DNA from: Chromatiaceae bacterium
GTDB taxonomy: Bacteria > Pseudomonadota > Gammaproteobacteria > Chromatiales > Chromatiaceae
Assembly: GCA_007693535.1 (NCBI GenBank)
Contig: REDK01000078.1
Span: 1 to 64,000, forward strand
Direction of reading: 5' to 3'
DNA length: 64,000 nt
The notes under the pieces: generated by a model
Database searches by the model: none
What the model was told of the DNA's origin: nothing
Seen by the model: only the letters and a program-made list of their open reading frames with translations
Part shown: positions 16,967 to 26,147 of the stretch, in pieces
Numbering within the stretch: the first letter of the stretch is position 1
Layout: each line of letters starts with the position of its first letter
Program-made: the position numbers and the translations under genes

Positions 16967-17698
16967 ATGTATCAGATCACTCCTGCCTGCATCCTGGCGG
17001 CGGGCCTCTTGGTCGCGCCGCCGCTGTTGGCGCAGACCCCGGCCGAGGTGGCCGATCGCGAGTATGCGGACGTCATGACCCGCAGCCCCAACCTGGAAAA
17101 CGGCCGCCAGGTCTATCTGACCTGCGCGGTCTGCCATCTGCCCGAGGGTTGGGGTACCGCCGACGGGACCTATCCGCAGATCGCCGGTCAGTTGCGCACG
17201 GTGATCATCAAGCAATTGGCCGATTTCCGCGCTGGCAACCGCATCAACCCACTGATGTATCCTTTCTCGGTGCCGCAGGTGCTCGGCAACGCTCAGGATA
17301 TCGCCGATGTGGCCGCCTACGTGGCGCAACTGCCGATGACGCCTCACAACGGCCTGGGACCGGGCACCGACCTGGAGCGCGGCGCGGCCCTGTATCGCGA
17401 CAACTGTGCCGACTGCCATGGCGCGCAGGGCGAAGGGGACGACGAAGAGCACATCCCCGCGATCGCCGCACAGCATTATCTGCATCTGATGCGCCAGTTC
17501 GACAGCATCCGCAGCGGCGCGCGCACCAATGCTGACCCGGAGATGGTCGAGCAGATTCAAGGCTTTACCCCGGCAGAGCAGGCGGCGGTGCTCGACTACA
17601 CCGCACGCCTGCGCCCGCCGCCGGAGCGGCTGGCTGCCGACGGCTGGCGCAATCCGGATTTTCCGGACTTCGTCCGCGAGCGGCCGGCGCAGCCGTAG
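16967..17698 (+). CDS. Di-haem cytochrome c (class I, c4-like)
   Basis: A 243-aa periplasmic electron carrier. A signal peptide (ITPACILAAGLLVAPPLLA) is followed by two class I cytochrome c domains with haem-attachment sites CAVCH (near residue 48) and CADCH (near residue 148). Axial methionines are probably supplied by the INPLMYPFS region and a Met in the second half. The two-domain plan fits the cytochrome c4 type that donates to terminal oxidases or takes electrons from the bc1 complex. ATG 16967 follows a good GGAGGAG site; the track ORF starts far upstream in repeat C. It appears monocistronic. Confidence 0.9.
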   Translation: MYQITPACILAAGLLVAPPLLAQTPAEVADREYADVMTRSPNLENGRQVYLTCAVCHLPEGWGTADGTYPQIAGQLRTVIIKQLADFRAGNRINPLMYPFSVPQVLGNAQDIADVAAYVAQLPMTPHNGLGPGTDLERGAALYRDNCADCHGAQGEGDDEEHIPAIAAQHYLHLMRQFDSIRSGARTNADPEMVEQIQGFTPAEQAAVLDYTARLRPPPERLAADGWRNPDFPDFVRERPAQP

Positions 17699-18109
17699 GT
17701 GCCCCACTGTCAGTCAACGCCGAGGCACCCAGCCCGATCGCCCGGCTGCTGCGCGCAAGCTGATTTAGCGTCGAGGAAACGCCCGGACAGTGCTGATCGC
17801 GTTGAATAAAGCGACGCTTCTTGCCTTGTTTTTCGAGGCCTGGCTGCCTATGCTGAAGGTGCCGACGGTCGGGGGCTGTCGGTGCGGCGTGCGCCACCTT
17901 ATGAAGAGCCCCAATGTAAGAGTCCCAAGGGGGACGCCGAGCCTGTCGACACGGCCTTGACGGGTGCCATCCGGGTGCGATCAAAACAGGTGGTTACGCC
18001 GTTACGCTTTGACCTCAGGGTTGTCGGCGCCATCAGCGCGTCGCGGCGCCAGTCGCTAGCGTGCTGGCTGGGTTGGCGTGCAACCCTTTTTGACGTTTGG
18101 GGGATCACA
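17699..18109. other. Intergenic, no gene recognised
   Basis: About 410 bp with overlapping ORFs that lack motifs. It must contain the promoter of the following hydrolase gene, but no clear -35/-10 is visible. Confidence 0.4.
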
Positions 18110-19159
18110 ATGAACGCAGCAGGGCATGGGGTCGGCCTGACCACAGACCGGATACCGGATGTGCCGCGCGCACCGCGGCTGACAGCGAACTCGGGGGCGT
18201 CGTCGCCGGGCTCGGATACGGGGCTGCAGGCTGTATCGGATACTGAACGGCAAGGGGCATACAGCCTGAACCGGCGCACCTTCGCTGCCGGACTCGGGTT
18301 GCTCTCCGGGGCACTGCTGCTCGGGCTGCCGGTACCAGCCGATGCCGCCCGGCGCATGACCCTGCAGGGCCAGGTGGTGGCCCATGTGCGACGTCTGCGC
18401 GCCCAAGGCGCCATCGCCCGGGACGAAGAGACCTCCTGGTCGGTGTATGACTTCACCGGCCGCAAGAAGCTGGTCTCCATCAACGAGGAGGCGCCACGGC
18501 AGGCCGCCAGCATGATGAAGCCCTTCGTCGCCTTGGCCTTTTTCTACACTGTCTCCGGTCGCGGCTCACCGGTCCGCTACACCAGCAGCATGCGCGACGT
18601 GATGGAGCGGATGATCCGCGTCAGCAACAACCCCGCCACCAACGAGGTCATGGAGATCGTCAGCCGCCATAATGGTGGCAATGGGCCGCGCGACGTCGAA
18701 CTGGTCCTGCGCCGCAATGCCCCGCAGATCTTCCAGCAGACCCGCATCGTGGAATACATCCCGGCGAACGGGCGGACCTACCGCAACCAGGCCTCCGCGC
18801 GTGATTACAGCCGCTTCCTCTACGCTCTCTACCACAATCAGTTTCCCTACTCCGGCGAACTGCGCGAGATCATGGGCCTGCCCAACGGCAACCGCATCAC
18901 CCGCGGCGTCCCCGGCATTCCGCAGAACACCAGGGTGATTCACAAGACCGGCTCCACTGCGCACCTGTGCGGCGATATGGGCATCGTGGAATGCGTCGAC
19001 CGCCGCGGCCGCCCGCGGCCCTACACCTTCGTCGGCATCATCGAGAAGGCGACCCGCACCGATAACTATCCGGTCTGGATCCGCGCCCGGGGAGACGCGA
19101 TCCGCTCGGTCTCCGGGGTAGTCTTCGCCTACATGCGCGATCAGCATCAGCTCGTCTGA
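18110..19159 (+). CDS. Beta-lactamase-fold serine hydrolase, exported
   Basis: A 349-aa protein. After a 60-residue polar N-terminus comes SLNRRTFAAGLGLLSGALLLGLPVPADA, a Tat-like (RR) signal or anchor. All three motifs of serine penicillin-recognising enzymes are present: SMMK (catalytic serine and lysine), SNN (an SDN-type triad, in IRVSNNPATNEVM) and KTG (IHKTGST). The fold is that of class A beta-lactamases and related DD-peptidases/hydrolases; substrate cannot be told, and a peptidoglycan-related or esterase role is as likely as beta-lactam hydrolysis. ATG 18110 has a GGGGGA site just upstream. Repeat copy D begins five bases after the stop codon. Confidence 0.82.
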   Translation: MNAAGHGVGLTTDRIPDVPRAPRLTANSGASSPGSDTGLQAVSDTERQGAYSLNRRTFAAGLGLLSGALLLGLPVPADAARRMTLQGQVVAHVRRLRAQGAIARDEETSWSVYDFTGRKKLVSINEEAPRQAASMMKPFVALAFFYTVSGRGSPVRYTSSMRDVMERMIRVSNNPATNEVMEIVSRHNGGNGPRDVELVLRRNAPQIFQQTRIVEYIPANGRTYRNQASARDYSRFLYALYHNQFPYSGELREIMGLPNGNRITRGVPGIPQNTRVIHKTGSTAHLCGDMGIVECVDRRGRPRPYTFVGIIEKATRTDNYPVWIRARGDAIRSVSGVVFAYMRDQHQLV

Positions 19160-19164
19160 CCGTC

Positions 19165-19250
19165 AGGCGATTGCCGAAAACCGTTATGCCAGATGACGCA
19201 GGATGGACGTTCGCCTGCAAGGAGGTGGCTGGCGGGAGCCGAGAAACGCA
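19165..19250 (+). repeat. Dispersed intergenic repeat, partial copy D
   Basis: The first half of the repeat family (AGGCGATTGCCGAAAA, ATGCCAGATGACGCAGGA, GACGTTCGCCT, AAGGAGG, GGCTGGCGGGAG) is present and then homology stops. It begins five bases after the stop codon of the hydrolase gene. The remaining sequence up to the hsp20 promoter is unrecognised. Confidence 0.65.
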
Positions 19251-19461
19251 GCAGAAGCTGCGGCATCCCACCGGTTAATGATCAGCAGGTTGCGCCCGTG
19301 CGGAGCGGTCGCCGAAGAGCGTTACCACAAGACGTGCGCAGTCGGCTCGTGGCAAGCCCCGTCAGGCGCCGCGAAGGGCCGGGGTGCCGGGTCTCTTTAC
19401 CATAAAAAACAAAATCTTGTGCAAAGCCAGTCCGGGGCAATCGAAATCTGCACAGCGCCCC

Positions 19462-19490
19462 TTGCAATCCGGCTCAACCTACGCTACTTT
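19462..19490 (+). promoter_or_regulatory. Predicted promoter of the hsp20 gene
   Basis: TTGCAA (19462-19467), a 17-bp spacer and TACTTT (19485-19490), about 90 bases upstream of the start. The -35 lies in CCCCTTGCAA, somewhat like a sigma-32 -35, but no CCCCAT-type -10 is present, so the sigma factor is unclear. Confidence 0.4.
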
Positions 19491-19582
19491 ACATAATACA
19501 GGCGCTCGTCACGAGGCCTGCAACCACTGGCGGTTCGCAAGAACGCCACCCAATCCATATTGCTCGTTTGGAGGATATGACC

Positions 19583-20083
19583 ATGACGACGATCGACTTC
19601 ACCCCCCTGTTCCGGTCCATGATCGGCTTCGACCGGATGGCTTCCTCGCTGGAAAACGCCTTCCGCAATGAAGCCGGCGGATATCCGCCGTACAACGTCG
19701 AGGTCGAGGACGAGAACAAGTATTGCATCACCATGGCGGTCGCCGGTTTCTCGGAGCGCGAACTCGCGATCGAGAGTCACGACAACCTGCTGACCATCTC
19801 TGGTGCCCGTCGCGATGACGAGGACACTCAGGGACGCCGGTTCCTCTATCGCGGCATCGCCAACCGCAGCTTCGAGCGCAAGTTCCAGCTCGCGGACTAT
19901 GTGAAGGTGGTCGATGCCAGACTGGAGAACGGCCTGCTGCATATCGATCTGGTGCGCGAAGTTCCGGAGGCCATGAAGCCACGCAAGATCGGCATCCGCG
20001 GCCAGGAAGGCGGCTACATCGAGGGCACCACTCCGGCGGAGGGTACCACCGCTGCCGCGACGCGCCAGGTCGAGGCTGCCTGA
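19583..20083 (+). CDS. Small heat-shock protein, Hsp20/IbpA family
   Basis: A 166-aa ATP-independent holdase chaperone. MTTIDFTPLFRSMIGFDRM matches the IbpA N-terminus. The alpha-crystallin domain spans about residues 35-135 (YPPYNVEVEDENKYCITMAV, NLLTISGARRDDE, FERKFQLADYVKV, LENGLLHIDLVREVPE). A short Ala/Thr-rich tail replaces the usual IxI-type end, though KPRKIGI is present. ATG 19583 is chosen because GGAGG at 19570 has the right eight-base spacing; ATG 19577 is too close. A terminator follows 160 bases after the stop. The next gene is a DegQ-type protease, so two stress-protein genes lie together. Confidence 0.93.
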   Translation: MTTIDFTPLFRSMIGFDRMASSLENAFRNEAGGYPPYNVEVEDENKYCITMAVAGFSERELAIESHDNLLTISGARRDDEDTQGRRFLYRGIANRSFERKFQLADYVKVVDARLENGLLHIDLVREVPEAMKPRKIGIRGQEGGYIEGTTPAEGTTAAATRQVEAA

Positions 20084-20240
20084 TGCAAGCCACTGATGTG
20101 CCAGCCCGGGCTGGCGGCATCTGAGCGGATGGTAAGCGGCTTCTCGCCGGGGCGCCTGCCCCGCGGGGTCAGCGAGCCCGCGGTGGGTCCGCCTGCAGCC
20201 GCTCCTAGGCAAGTCAGTCCATAGGTCTATCGTTGTACAA

Positions 20241-20266
20241 GGCCGGGCCAACGCCCGGCCTTTTTT
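20241..20266 (+). terminator. Rho-independent terminator after hsp20
   Basis: GGCCGGGC-CAAC-GCCCGGCC followed by six T. The stem is eight perfect base pairs. It ends only three bases before the start codon of the DegQ-type gene, so it also forms the immediate leader of that gene if transcription reads through. Confidence 0.85.
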
Positions 20267-20269
20267 GTC

Positions 20270-21640
20270 ATGAAATCCGTGCGCCTGCTGATCTGCTCCC
20301 TACCTCTGCTGTTGTCGACTGCCCAGGCCGCCTTGCCACCGGCAGTCGCTGGCGAACCATTGCCCAGCCTGGCCCCAATGCTCGCGCGCGCGATGCCCGC
20401 GGTGGTGAACATCTCTAGCATCAGCCAGATCGCCGCTGAGGCCCACCCGCTGCTGCGCGACCCCTTCTTCCGGCGGTTCTTCGATGTCCCCGGCCAACAA
20501 CGCCAGCGCGAGAGCCAGAGCCTGGGTTCCGGTGTGATCGTCGATGCCGAACGCGGCCTGGTCCTGACCAATCATCACGTGGTGCGTTCCGCCGCAGCCA
20601 TCCGCGTCACCTTCCACGACGGCCGCCGGCTGGATGCCGAACTGGTCGGCTCCGATCCCGAGACCGACATCGCGGTACTGCGCGTCCCCACTGACCACGA
20701 CCGCAGCGCCCTCAGCGCCCTGCCGATTGCCGATTCAGACCAGCTTCAGGTCGGCGATTTCGTCGTCGCCATCGGCAGTCCATTCGGGCTCGCCCATACC
20801 GTGACCTCCGGCATCGTCAGTGCATTGGGGCGCACTGGACTCGGCATCGAAGGCTATGAGAGCTTCATCCAGACCGATGCCTCGATCAATCCGGGTAACT
20901 CCGGCGGTCCGCTGGTCAATCTGCGCGGCGAACTGGTCGGGATCAACACCGCCATCCTGGCGCCGGGCGGTGGCAATGTCGGGATCGGCTTTGCCATCCC
21001 GGCCAATATGGCTGCCAGCATCGTCGGTCAGATTATCGAACATGGGGCCGTACGCCGGGGCCTATTCGGGATCGGCGTGCAGGATCTCACGCCCGACATC
21101 GCCGCCGGGTTGGGCATCGACCTCTATCGCGGTGCGGTGATCGCCTCGGTGCAGCCGGATTCGGCCGCCGCGCGCGCCGGGCTGCGCGCCGGGGACGTGG
21201 TGACCAACCTCAATGGCGCCGTGGTCGCGAGCGCGGGCGATCTGCGCAATCGCATCGGCCTGCTGCGCGCCGGCAGCGCGATCGAACTGGACATTCTGCG
21301 TGGCCAACGTCGACTCCGCTTGCGCGGCGAGATCGCCGACCCCTATGCGGATTTCGTCCACGGTGAGCAGCTCAGCCCGACCCTGGAGGGAGCCTTGATC
21401 GGCGAAGTCAGGATCGGACAGGGCGGGCGCGGGCGCGATCGGACGATCATGATCGGCAGCCTGCTGCCCGGCAGCCCCGCCTGGCTCTCGGGACTGCGCG
21501 AGGGCGACCTGATCCTGCGCGTGAATCAGCAGCCAGTGGCGGGCCTGGACGACCTGCGCCGGGCGGTTCAGGGCGCCGGTGGTCTCTACAGTGCCCAGGT
21601 GATGCGCGACGGACAGCTCCTGCTGCTGGCGCGGCGATAA
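20270..21640 (+). CDS. degQ: Periplasmic serine protease, DegP/DegQ family
   Basis: A 456-aa HtrA protease that degrades or refolds damaged envelope proteins. A signal peptide (MKSVRLLICSLPLLLSTAQA) precedes the trypsin-like domain with the complete triad: His in LTNHHVV, Asp in PETDIAVLRV and Ser in NPGNSGGPL. Two PDZ domains follow (about residues 265-350 and 370-455; ASVQPDSAAARAGLRAGDVV and SLLPGSPAWLSGLREGDLIL). The short Q-linker after residue 50 suggests DegQ rather than DegP. No Shine-Dalgarno sequence is visible because a terminator hairpin abuts the start codon; the complete signal peptide still supports ATG 20270. Confidence 0.92.
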   Translation: MKSVRLLICSLPLLLSTAQAALPPAVAGEPLPSLAPMLARAMPAVVNISSISQIAAEAHPLLRDPFFRRFFDVPGQQRQRESQSLGSGVIVDAERGLVLTNHHVVRSAAAIRVTFHDGRRLDAELVGSDPETDIAVLRVPTDHDRSALSALPIADSDQLQVGDFVVAIGSPFGLAHTVTSGIVSALGRTGLGIEGYESFIQTDASINPGNSGGPLVNLRGELVGINTAILAPGGGNVGIGFAIPANMAASIVGQIIEHGAVRRGLFGIGVQDLTPDIAAGLGIDLYRGAVIASVQPDSAAARAGLRAGDVVTNLNGAVVASAGDLRNRIGLLRAGSAIELDILRGQRRLRLRGEIADPYADFVHGEQLSPTLEGALIGEVRIGQGGRGRDRTIMIGSLLPGSPAWLSGLREGDLILRVNQQPVAGLDDLRRAVQGAGGLYSAQVMRDGQLLLLARR

Positions 21641-21767
21641 AGCAGCTTAGCCTGCTGGATGCACTGGGGCGACTGCCGAGCGCCGCTGGCAGCGCCTCGG
21701 CAGCGCCAGCCAGGCTGGCCGCACCCGGCGCGCCCGGTCCCTCTTCCCGGGGTGACTGACGAGGCAG

Positions 21768-22973
21768 TCAGGGACTGGTATCGAACCGCGCAATCAGGTC
21801 ATTGAGAAAGCGCAGTCCCAGGGCGCTCGGTCGCAGGCGCGGCTGGCCATGGGCGGTTGGCCATTGCTCCATCAGGCCATCGCCGACCGCTTGGCGAACG
21901 ATGCCGGCGATGGTTGCCGGCGCAAGCCCGGTGCGATCCTGAAACAGATCCAGCGTGAAGCCCTCGGGCAGGCGCAGCACATTCAGTGCAAACTCCAGCA
22001 CCAGATCGGCATCGTCGAGAATTCTAACCCCACTGGTTGGGTCGACCGCGGCCAGATAGCGGCTGGGGGAGCGCTGCTTGGTCCGCCGCTGCACCCGACC
22101 GCTCGCCGGATCGGTCAGCTTGCCATGAGCACCGGCCCCAAGGCCGAGATAATCACCAAAGGTCCAATAGTTCAGATTGTGGGCACAGCGCCGACCGGGC
22201 TGCGCGAAACTCGATATCTCATAGCGGGTATAACCGGCCGCGGCCAGCATAACCAGGCCCTGCTGATGCATGTCGTCGATCAGGTCGGGATCGGGCAGCA
22301 GCGGTGGCAAACGCTGAAACTCAGTATTGGGCTCCAACGTCAACTGATAGTAGGAGACCTGCGCCGGTGCCCACTCCAATACCTCGGACAGGTCGGCCCT
22401 GGCGCTAGCCAGATCCTGACCGGGCAGGCCAAACATCAGGTCGAGATTGAGATTGGCTAACCCAGCCTGCCGTGCCATGGCCACGGCGGCCCGCGCCTGC
22501 TGCGGGTCATGGATGCGCCCGAGCCGCTGCAGTTGCTCCGCCACCAACGATTGTACGCCGATCGACAGGCGATTGATCCCGGCTGCGGCATAACCGGCAA
22601 AGCGCTCGGCATCGGCTGTCCCCGGGTTTGCTTCCAGGCTGATCTCGGTTGCGGCCGGCAAGGGCAGCAACGCATTGATACCCGCTAGCAGCCGGGCAAT
22701 CGTGGCAGCGGAAAACAAGCTCGGCGTGCCACCGCCAATGAACACAGAGACCAGTGGACGGGTCTCATCGAGCCGTGCGAGTTCCTGTTCCAAGTCCCGT
22801 AACAAGGCGTCCACGTAGGCCACCTCGGGCAATCCCGCTGGTTGAGCATGAGAGTTGAAATCGCAATAGGGGCATTTGCGCACGCACCAGGGTAAGTGGA
22901 TATAAAGTGCCAGTGGCGGCGCCCCGGCCGCACAGCACTGCCCGTTCACCCACCGGTTGGTCGTCGTGCTCAT
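21768..22973 (-). CDS. hemW: Radical SAM haem chaperone HemW
   Basis: A 401-aa radical SAM protein of the HemN/HemW group. The cluster motif is CVRKCPYCDF after LYIHLPW, then VFIGGGTPSLFS, EANPGT and GVQSL, all canonical. HemW binds haem and delivers it to haem proteins; it was long misannotated as coproporphyrinogen III oxidase. The C-terminal part (NLNYWTFGDYLGLGAGAHGKL) matches HemW. ATG 22973 is preferred over the track start because the conserved sequence begins shortly after it. rdgB, often beside hemW, is not next to it here; a TRAP receptor gene lies 41 bp upstream on the same strand. Confidence 0.92.
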   Translation of the reverse strand: MSTTTNRWVNGQCCAAGAPPLALYIHLPWCVRKCPYCDFNSHAQPAGLPEVAYVDALLRDLEQELARLDETRPLVSVFIGGGTPSLFSAATIARLLAGINALLPLPAATEISLEANPGTADAERFAGYAAAGINRLSIGVQSLVAEQLQRLGRIHDPQQARAAVAMARQAGLANLNLDLMFGLPGQDLASARADLSEVLEWAPAQVSYYQLTLEPNTEFQRLPPLLPDPDLIDDMHQQGLVMLAAAGYTRYEISSFAQPGRRCAHNLNYWTFGDYLGLGAGAHGKLTDPASGRVQRRTKQRSPSRYLAAVDPTSGVRILDDADLVLEFALNVLRLPEGFTLDLFQDRTGLAPATIAGIVRQAVGDGLMEQWPTAHGQPRLRPSALGLRFLNDLIARFDTSP

Positions 22974-23014
22974 TGGCCACTGCTGGACCGAGTTGCTGCG
23001 ACCCACGTCCCTGC

Positions 23015-24088
23015 TCACGCCCGATCGCGGGCCTGTAGAAAGGCCAATTCCGATAAGCTGGTCCAGTCCCGGGCCTGGCGCAGAAATCCCTGGTAGGAGT
23101 CATGTACGCGGCGTGCGAACGCGTCCTTGTCGCCCAGTTCCGCCACCACTTCCACCGCAAGATCCCGCAGCCGGGCGATCACATCGGGCGGAAAGGCCCG
23201 CAACTCGACGCTGTGTTCCGCCAGCAGGGTGCGCAGGGCAACCGGATTACGCGCAGTATATTCGGCGAGCATGTCCTGATTGATCACCTTGCAGGCATTG
23301 AGTACGATCGACTGCAGGTCCGCTGGCAGAGCGGCGAAGGCCTTCTGATTGATCAGGGCCTCGAGCGTTGTACCTGGTTCATGCCAGCCAGGATAATAAT
23401 AGTATTTTGCCGCATTGTGCAGCCCGAACGCGAGGTCATTGTATGGCCCGACCCATTCCAGAGCATCGATCGCCCCTGCATGCAACGCGCTATATAATTC
23501 CCCACCCGGCAGGTTGACCGGGGTTGCACCAGCTCGCCGCAGAACCTCGCCACCAAGCCCCGGCACCCGGATCTTCAGCCCGCGCAGATCATCCAGAGAG
23601 CGGATCTCCCGCTTGAACCAACCGCCCATCTGTACCCCAGTGTTGCCGGCCGGTGCCGGTATCAGACCAAAGCGCTCGTAGAGTTCCTGCCATAGGTCCA
23701 GCCCACCGCCGTGATAAAGCCAGCCATTCATCTCCTGGGCAGTCATCCCAAATGGGACCGAGGAGAAGATCTGCGCAATCTCACTCTTCCCTTTCCAATA
23801 GTATGCGGCACCATGGCCGAGTTCAGCAGTACCGCTCGCTACCGCATCGAACACCTCGAAGGCGGGCACCAGTTCCTGCGCACCATACACCCGCACCTGG
23901 ATGCGTCCGCCGCTCATTTCCCCAATCAGTGCGGCAAGCCTGCTGGCACTGGTCCCAAGGCCGGGGAAGTTCTTGGGCCAGGTGGTCACCATCTTCCAGC
24001 GATGCTCGGCCTGAGCAGCAGCGGGCTTGACACCGGCGCCAAGCGCCAGCCCGGCGGCGGCACCCTGCAATAAGGCACGGCGATGCAT
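23015..24088 (-). CDS. TRAP transporter solute-binding protein, DctP family
   Basis: A 357-aa periplasmic receptor of tripartite ATP-independent transporters. A Tat-type signal (MHRRALLQGAAAGLALGAG) is followed by WKMVTTWPKNFPGLG, RIQVRVYGAQELVPAFEVFDAV and HGAAYYWKGKS, then LKIRVPGLGGEVLRRAGATPVNLPGGELYSAL, the family signature. The YYWKGK wording resembles the TakP-like subgroup that binds 2-oxo acids and related carboxylates, but the ligand is not certain. The membrane partners DctQ and DctM are not in the window, so the receptor is an orphan here. ATG 24088 begins the Tat signal. Confidence 0.9.
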   Translation of the reverse strand: MHRRALLQGAAAGLALGAGVKPAAAQAEHRWKMVTTWPKNFPGLGTSASRLAALIGEMSGGRIQVRVYGAQELVPAFEVFDAVASGTAELGHGAAYYWKGKSEIAQIFSSVPFGMTAQEMNGWLYHGGGLDLWQELYERFGLIPAPAGNTGVQMGGWFKREIRSLDDLRGLKIRVPGLGGEVLRRAGATPVNLPGGELYSALHAGAIDALEWVGPYNDLAFGLHNAAKYYYYPGWHEPGTTLEALINQKAFAALPADLQSIVLNACKVINQDMLAEYTARNPVALRTLLAEHSVELRAFPPDVIARLRDLAVEVVAELGDKDAFARRVHDSYQGFLRQARDWTSLSELAFLQARDRA

Positions 24089-24256
24089 GGCGATCTCGAC
24101 CTCGTCGTGTTGAGTTGGCAATAGCATTGGGTGGCGCGCGCGGCAATGATACCGCCCTGCCAGCCTGCACCATGACACCCGGGTCAGCGGGCCGGTGGCG
24201 GAGCCAGTCCGGGCAGCGTGCGCGCCGCTGGACCGACCAACCACAACCGCAGCCGC

Positions 24257-25303
24257 CTAGGGTGCTGGCCAAGGCAGTCGCAGCGCGGCGCGGATCGGAT
24301 GGTGGTCCGATGGCGGCGGCTCGGCGCGACGCCCCAGAAACTCGTAACCCTGCACCCGATAGCTGTCCGGGCGCAGCCAGTCCCGGGCTGGCCCACCCAG
24401 GACCAGATGATCGATGGCATAGGGGAAACGAGGATTGTAAGGGTAGGGAAAGGGTTGCCCGGCGCCGACCAGCACCAGCTCGGCATGGACGCTTGGTCTG
24501 CTGGTACCGGAGCGGCAGCGGCGCCCCAGGTCAGCATGGGGCTGCCAGTCGCAGACGGCGCCATCGGCGATCGCCTGCCAGAAATCATCGTTGCGCTGAT
24601 CCAGTTGGCGATTGAAGTCCCCAAGTAGGACAAAGGGCTGCGCCGCTGCGGCCCTGGCATCGATCCATTCCTGCAGGATACCGCGCTGGCGACGCAATAC
24701 CAGGCATTGGGTACGGCGGATGGGCAGCACCGCGTTCGCGTCACCGAGCCGCCCCCAGGCACAACCAGACTTCAGGTGCAGGGCTATCAGTTCCAGCGAC
24801 GCCGGCGCCGCGGTTGCGGGGGCAACGATGGGTTCGATGGCGATGCGTGTCCCCCAGCGCCGTCCGCCGACGCCGATCTCCTGAAACGGCGGCAACGCAC
24901 GATAGCGCAGCCCCAGGGAGGCCAGGCGCTCGCGGTCGATCGCAAAACCGGTCCGCTGGGCGGAGCGCCGCTGCCCGGGCAGGTGGCGACAGGTCTGTTG
25001 CATCCTCACCGGACGCGGCGAGATCACCAAATCATAGCGATCCGGCGGAAACACCCGCGCCGCGGCGTCGGCATTCTCGATCTCCTGCAGGGCGATGATG
25101 TCGGCGCCGAGCCGAACGACCACCTCCCGCAGGATGGCATAGTCGGCCTCGCCCCGCGGCCGGCAGCCGGCCCCATCGGCCGCCGCCAGATGCTCGATAT
25201 TCCAGGTCGCGATGGCCAGTTCCGCCGCAGCTGGGGACGCGGGTGCGCAGACAGGCAACCCCGGCAGCAGCACCAATAGTAACAGCAACAACCGCAGAAC
25301 CAT
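24257..25303 (-). CDS. Secreted endonuclease/exonuclease/phosphatase (EEP) family protein
   Basis: About 348 aa. A strongly hydrophobic signal peptide (MVLRLLLLLLVLLPGLP) is followed by the EEP fold: IATWNIEHL (first strand), IIALQEIEN (metal-binding Glu), LIALHLKSGC (His), LLGDFNRQLD (Asp/Asn) and SDHHPIRA (closing Asp-His). These are the catalytic and Mg-binding residues of DNase I/sphingomyelinase-type enzymes. Substrate is unknown: extracellular DNA or phosphate esters are possible. Start is either ATG 25303 (GAGG ten bases upstream) or ATG 25327; I prefer the former. The gene follows the TRAP receptor's promoter region and runs in the same direction. Confidence 0.85.
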   Translation of the reverse strand: MVLRLLLLLLVLLPGLPVCAPASPAAAELAIATWNIEHLAAADGAGCRPRGEADYAILREVVVRLGADIIALQEIENADAAARVFPPDRYDLVISPRPVRMQQTCRHLPGQRRSAQRTGFAIDRERLASLGLRYRALPPFQEIGVGGRRWGTRIAIEPIVAPATAAPASLELIALHLKSGCAWGRLGDANAVLPIRRTQCLVLRRQRGILQEWIDARAAAAQPFVLLGDFNRQLDQRNDDFWQAIADGAVCDWQPHADLGRRCRSGTSRPSVHAELVLVGAGQPFPYPYNPRFPYAIDHLVLGGPARDWLRPDSYRVQGYEFLGRRAEPPPSDHHPIRAALRLPWPAP

Positions 25304-25353
25304 GCCACACCGACCTCGGTTAGCCATGCCACCCGCGCTGGCGCCTCTGGCCT

Positions 25354-25397
25354 GCGCTTGATAGGTGCTTGATGGGTGCTTGATGAGTCCTTGATGG
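25354..25397. repeat. Four tandem 11-bp repeats
   Basis: GCGCTTGATAG, GTGCTTGATGG, GTGCTTGATGA and GTCCTTGATGG in a row, upstream of the EEP gene start. Copy number may vary between strains. No function is apparent. Confidence 0.75.
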
Positions 25398-25799
25398 ATA
25401 CAGGAGCAGCCCGGACCCAGACTCACGCCGAACCAGGGAGCCAACCGTCGCGACCGGGCGGCCATCAACCAGGCACCTCGCTACCGAACTTTGGTGGCGG
25501 GCAAGCGTTGGCTATCTGTGACGACAACCGGCGCGATCTGCCGATCAGGTCGATTGGGGCCTGATGAGAGTGCCTGCGGCAGGAGTTTTCCGCGTCAGGT
25601 CATTGGCAGCACGTAAACGTCTAAACTTAGACTATACCGGCGGCACCCCATCAAGTGCCACCCGCGCGCGCCGCAGCCGGGATGGCCCGCCCACAGCCTG
25701 CGTTGCCCGGGAGTCAGCGCCAGGATGCTGTTGGTCCGCCTGCGGCAGGCGCCGGGAGCGGTCCCGACCGGCCCCATCCGACTCAGTGAGGTCTCGATC
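25398..25799. other. Intergenic, no gene recognised
   Basis: About 400 bp between divergent genes; it must contain promoters for both directions. No convincing ORF or site. Confidence 0.35.
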
Positions 25800-26147
25800 A
25801 TGCCTATGCCCCGTATCCATTACCGCGTCATTGGTCAGGACGACTACATGCTGATGATCGATGTCGCCGCCGATGGCAGCTTTGTCATCGAGAGCGGCGA
25901 TTACACCAGCCATGCCCCCCGCAAGGGGCAGCTGGATGCCGAGCATCGAAGCCGCCTGGAGGCGGCCATCGCCGGGCTCGGCGACTCCCGCGACCATCCG
26001 GCTCCGGAGGGTGCGCCGGGTTTCCTCGCCGAACTGACCATCGGCGACGGCCCTCATGTGCAGCACTACCGCTTCTGGGAGGGGGCGCTGACGGCTGAAC
26101 CAGATCTGCGCACCCTGGTGCGCGAACTCGAGGTCATCGATGCCTGA
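25800..26147 (+). CDS. Hypothetical protein coupled to bioA
   Basis: A 115-aa cytoplasmic protein with no signal peptide or membrane segment. It begins MPMPRIHYRVIGQDDYMLMIDV and has an alternating beta-strand/helix pattern with a conserved-looking SHAPRKGQL loop; no family is recognised. The start at ATG 25800 is preceded by GTGAGGTC. Its last eight bases overlap the bioA start, so the two are translationally coupled and co-transcribed. A supporting role in biotin synthesis is possible but unproved. Confidence 0.65.
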   Translation: MPMPRIHYRVIGQDDYMLMIDVAADGSFVIESGDYTSHAPRKGQLDAEHRSRLEAAIAGLGDSRDHPAPEGAPGFLAELTIGDGPHVQHYRFWEGALTAEPDLRTLVRELEVIDA

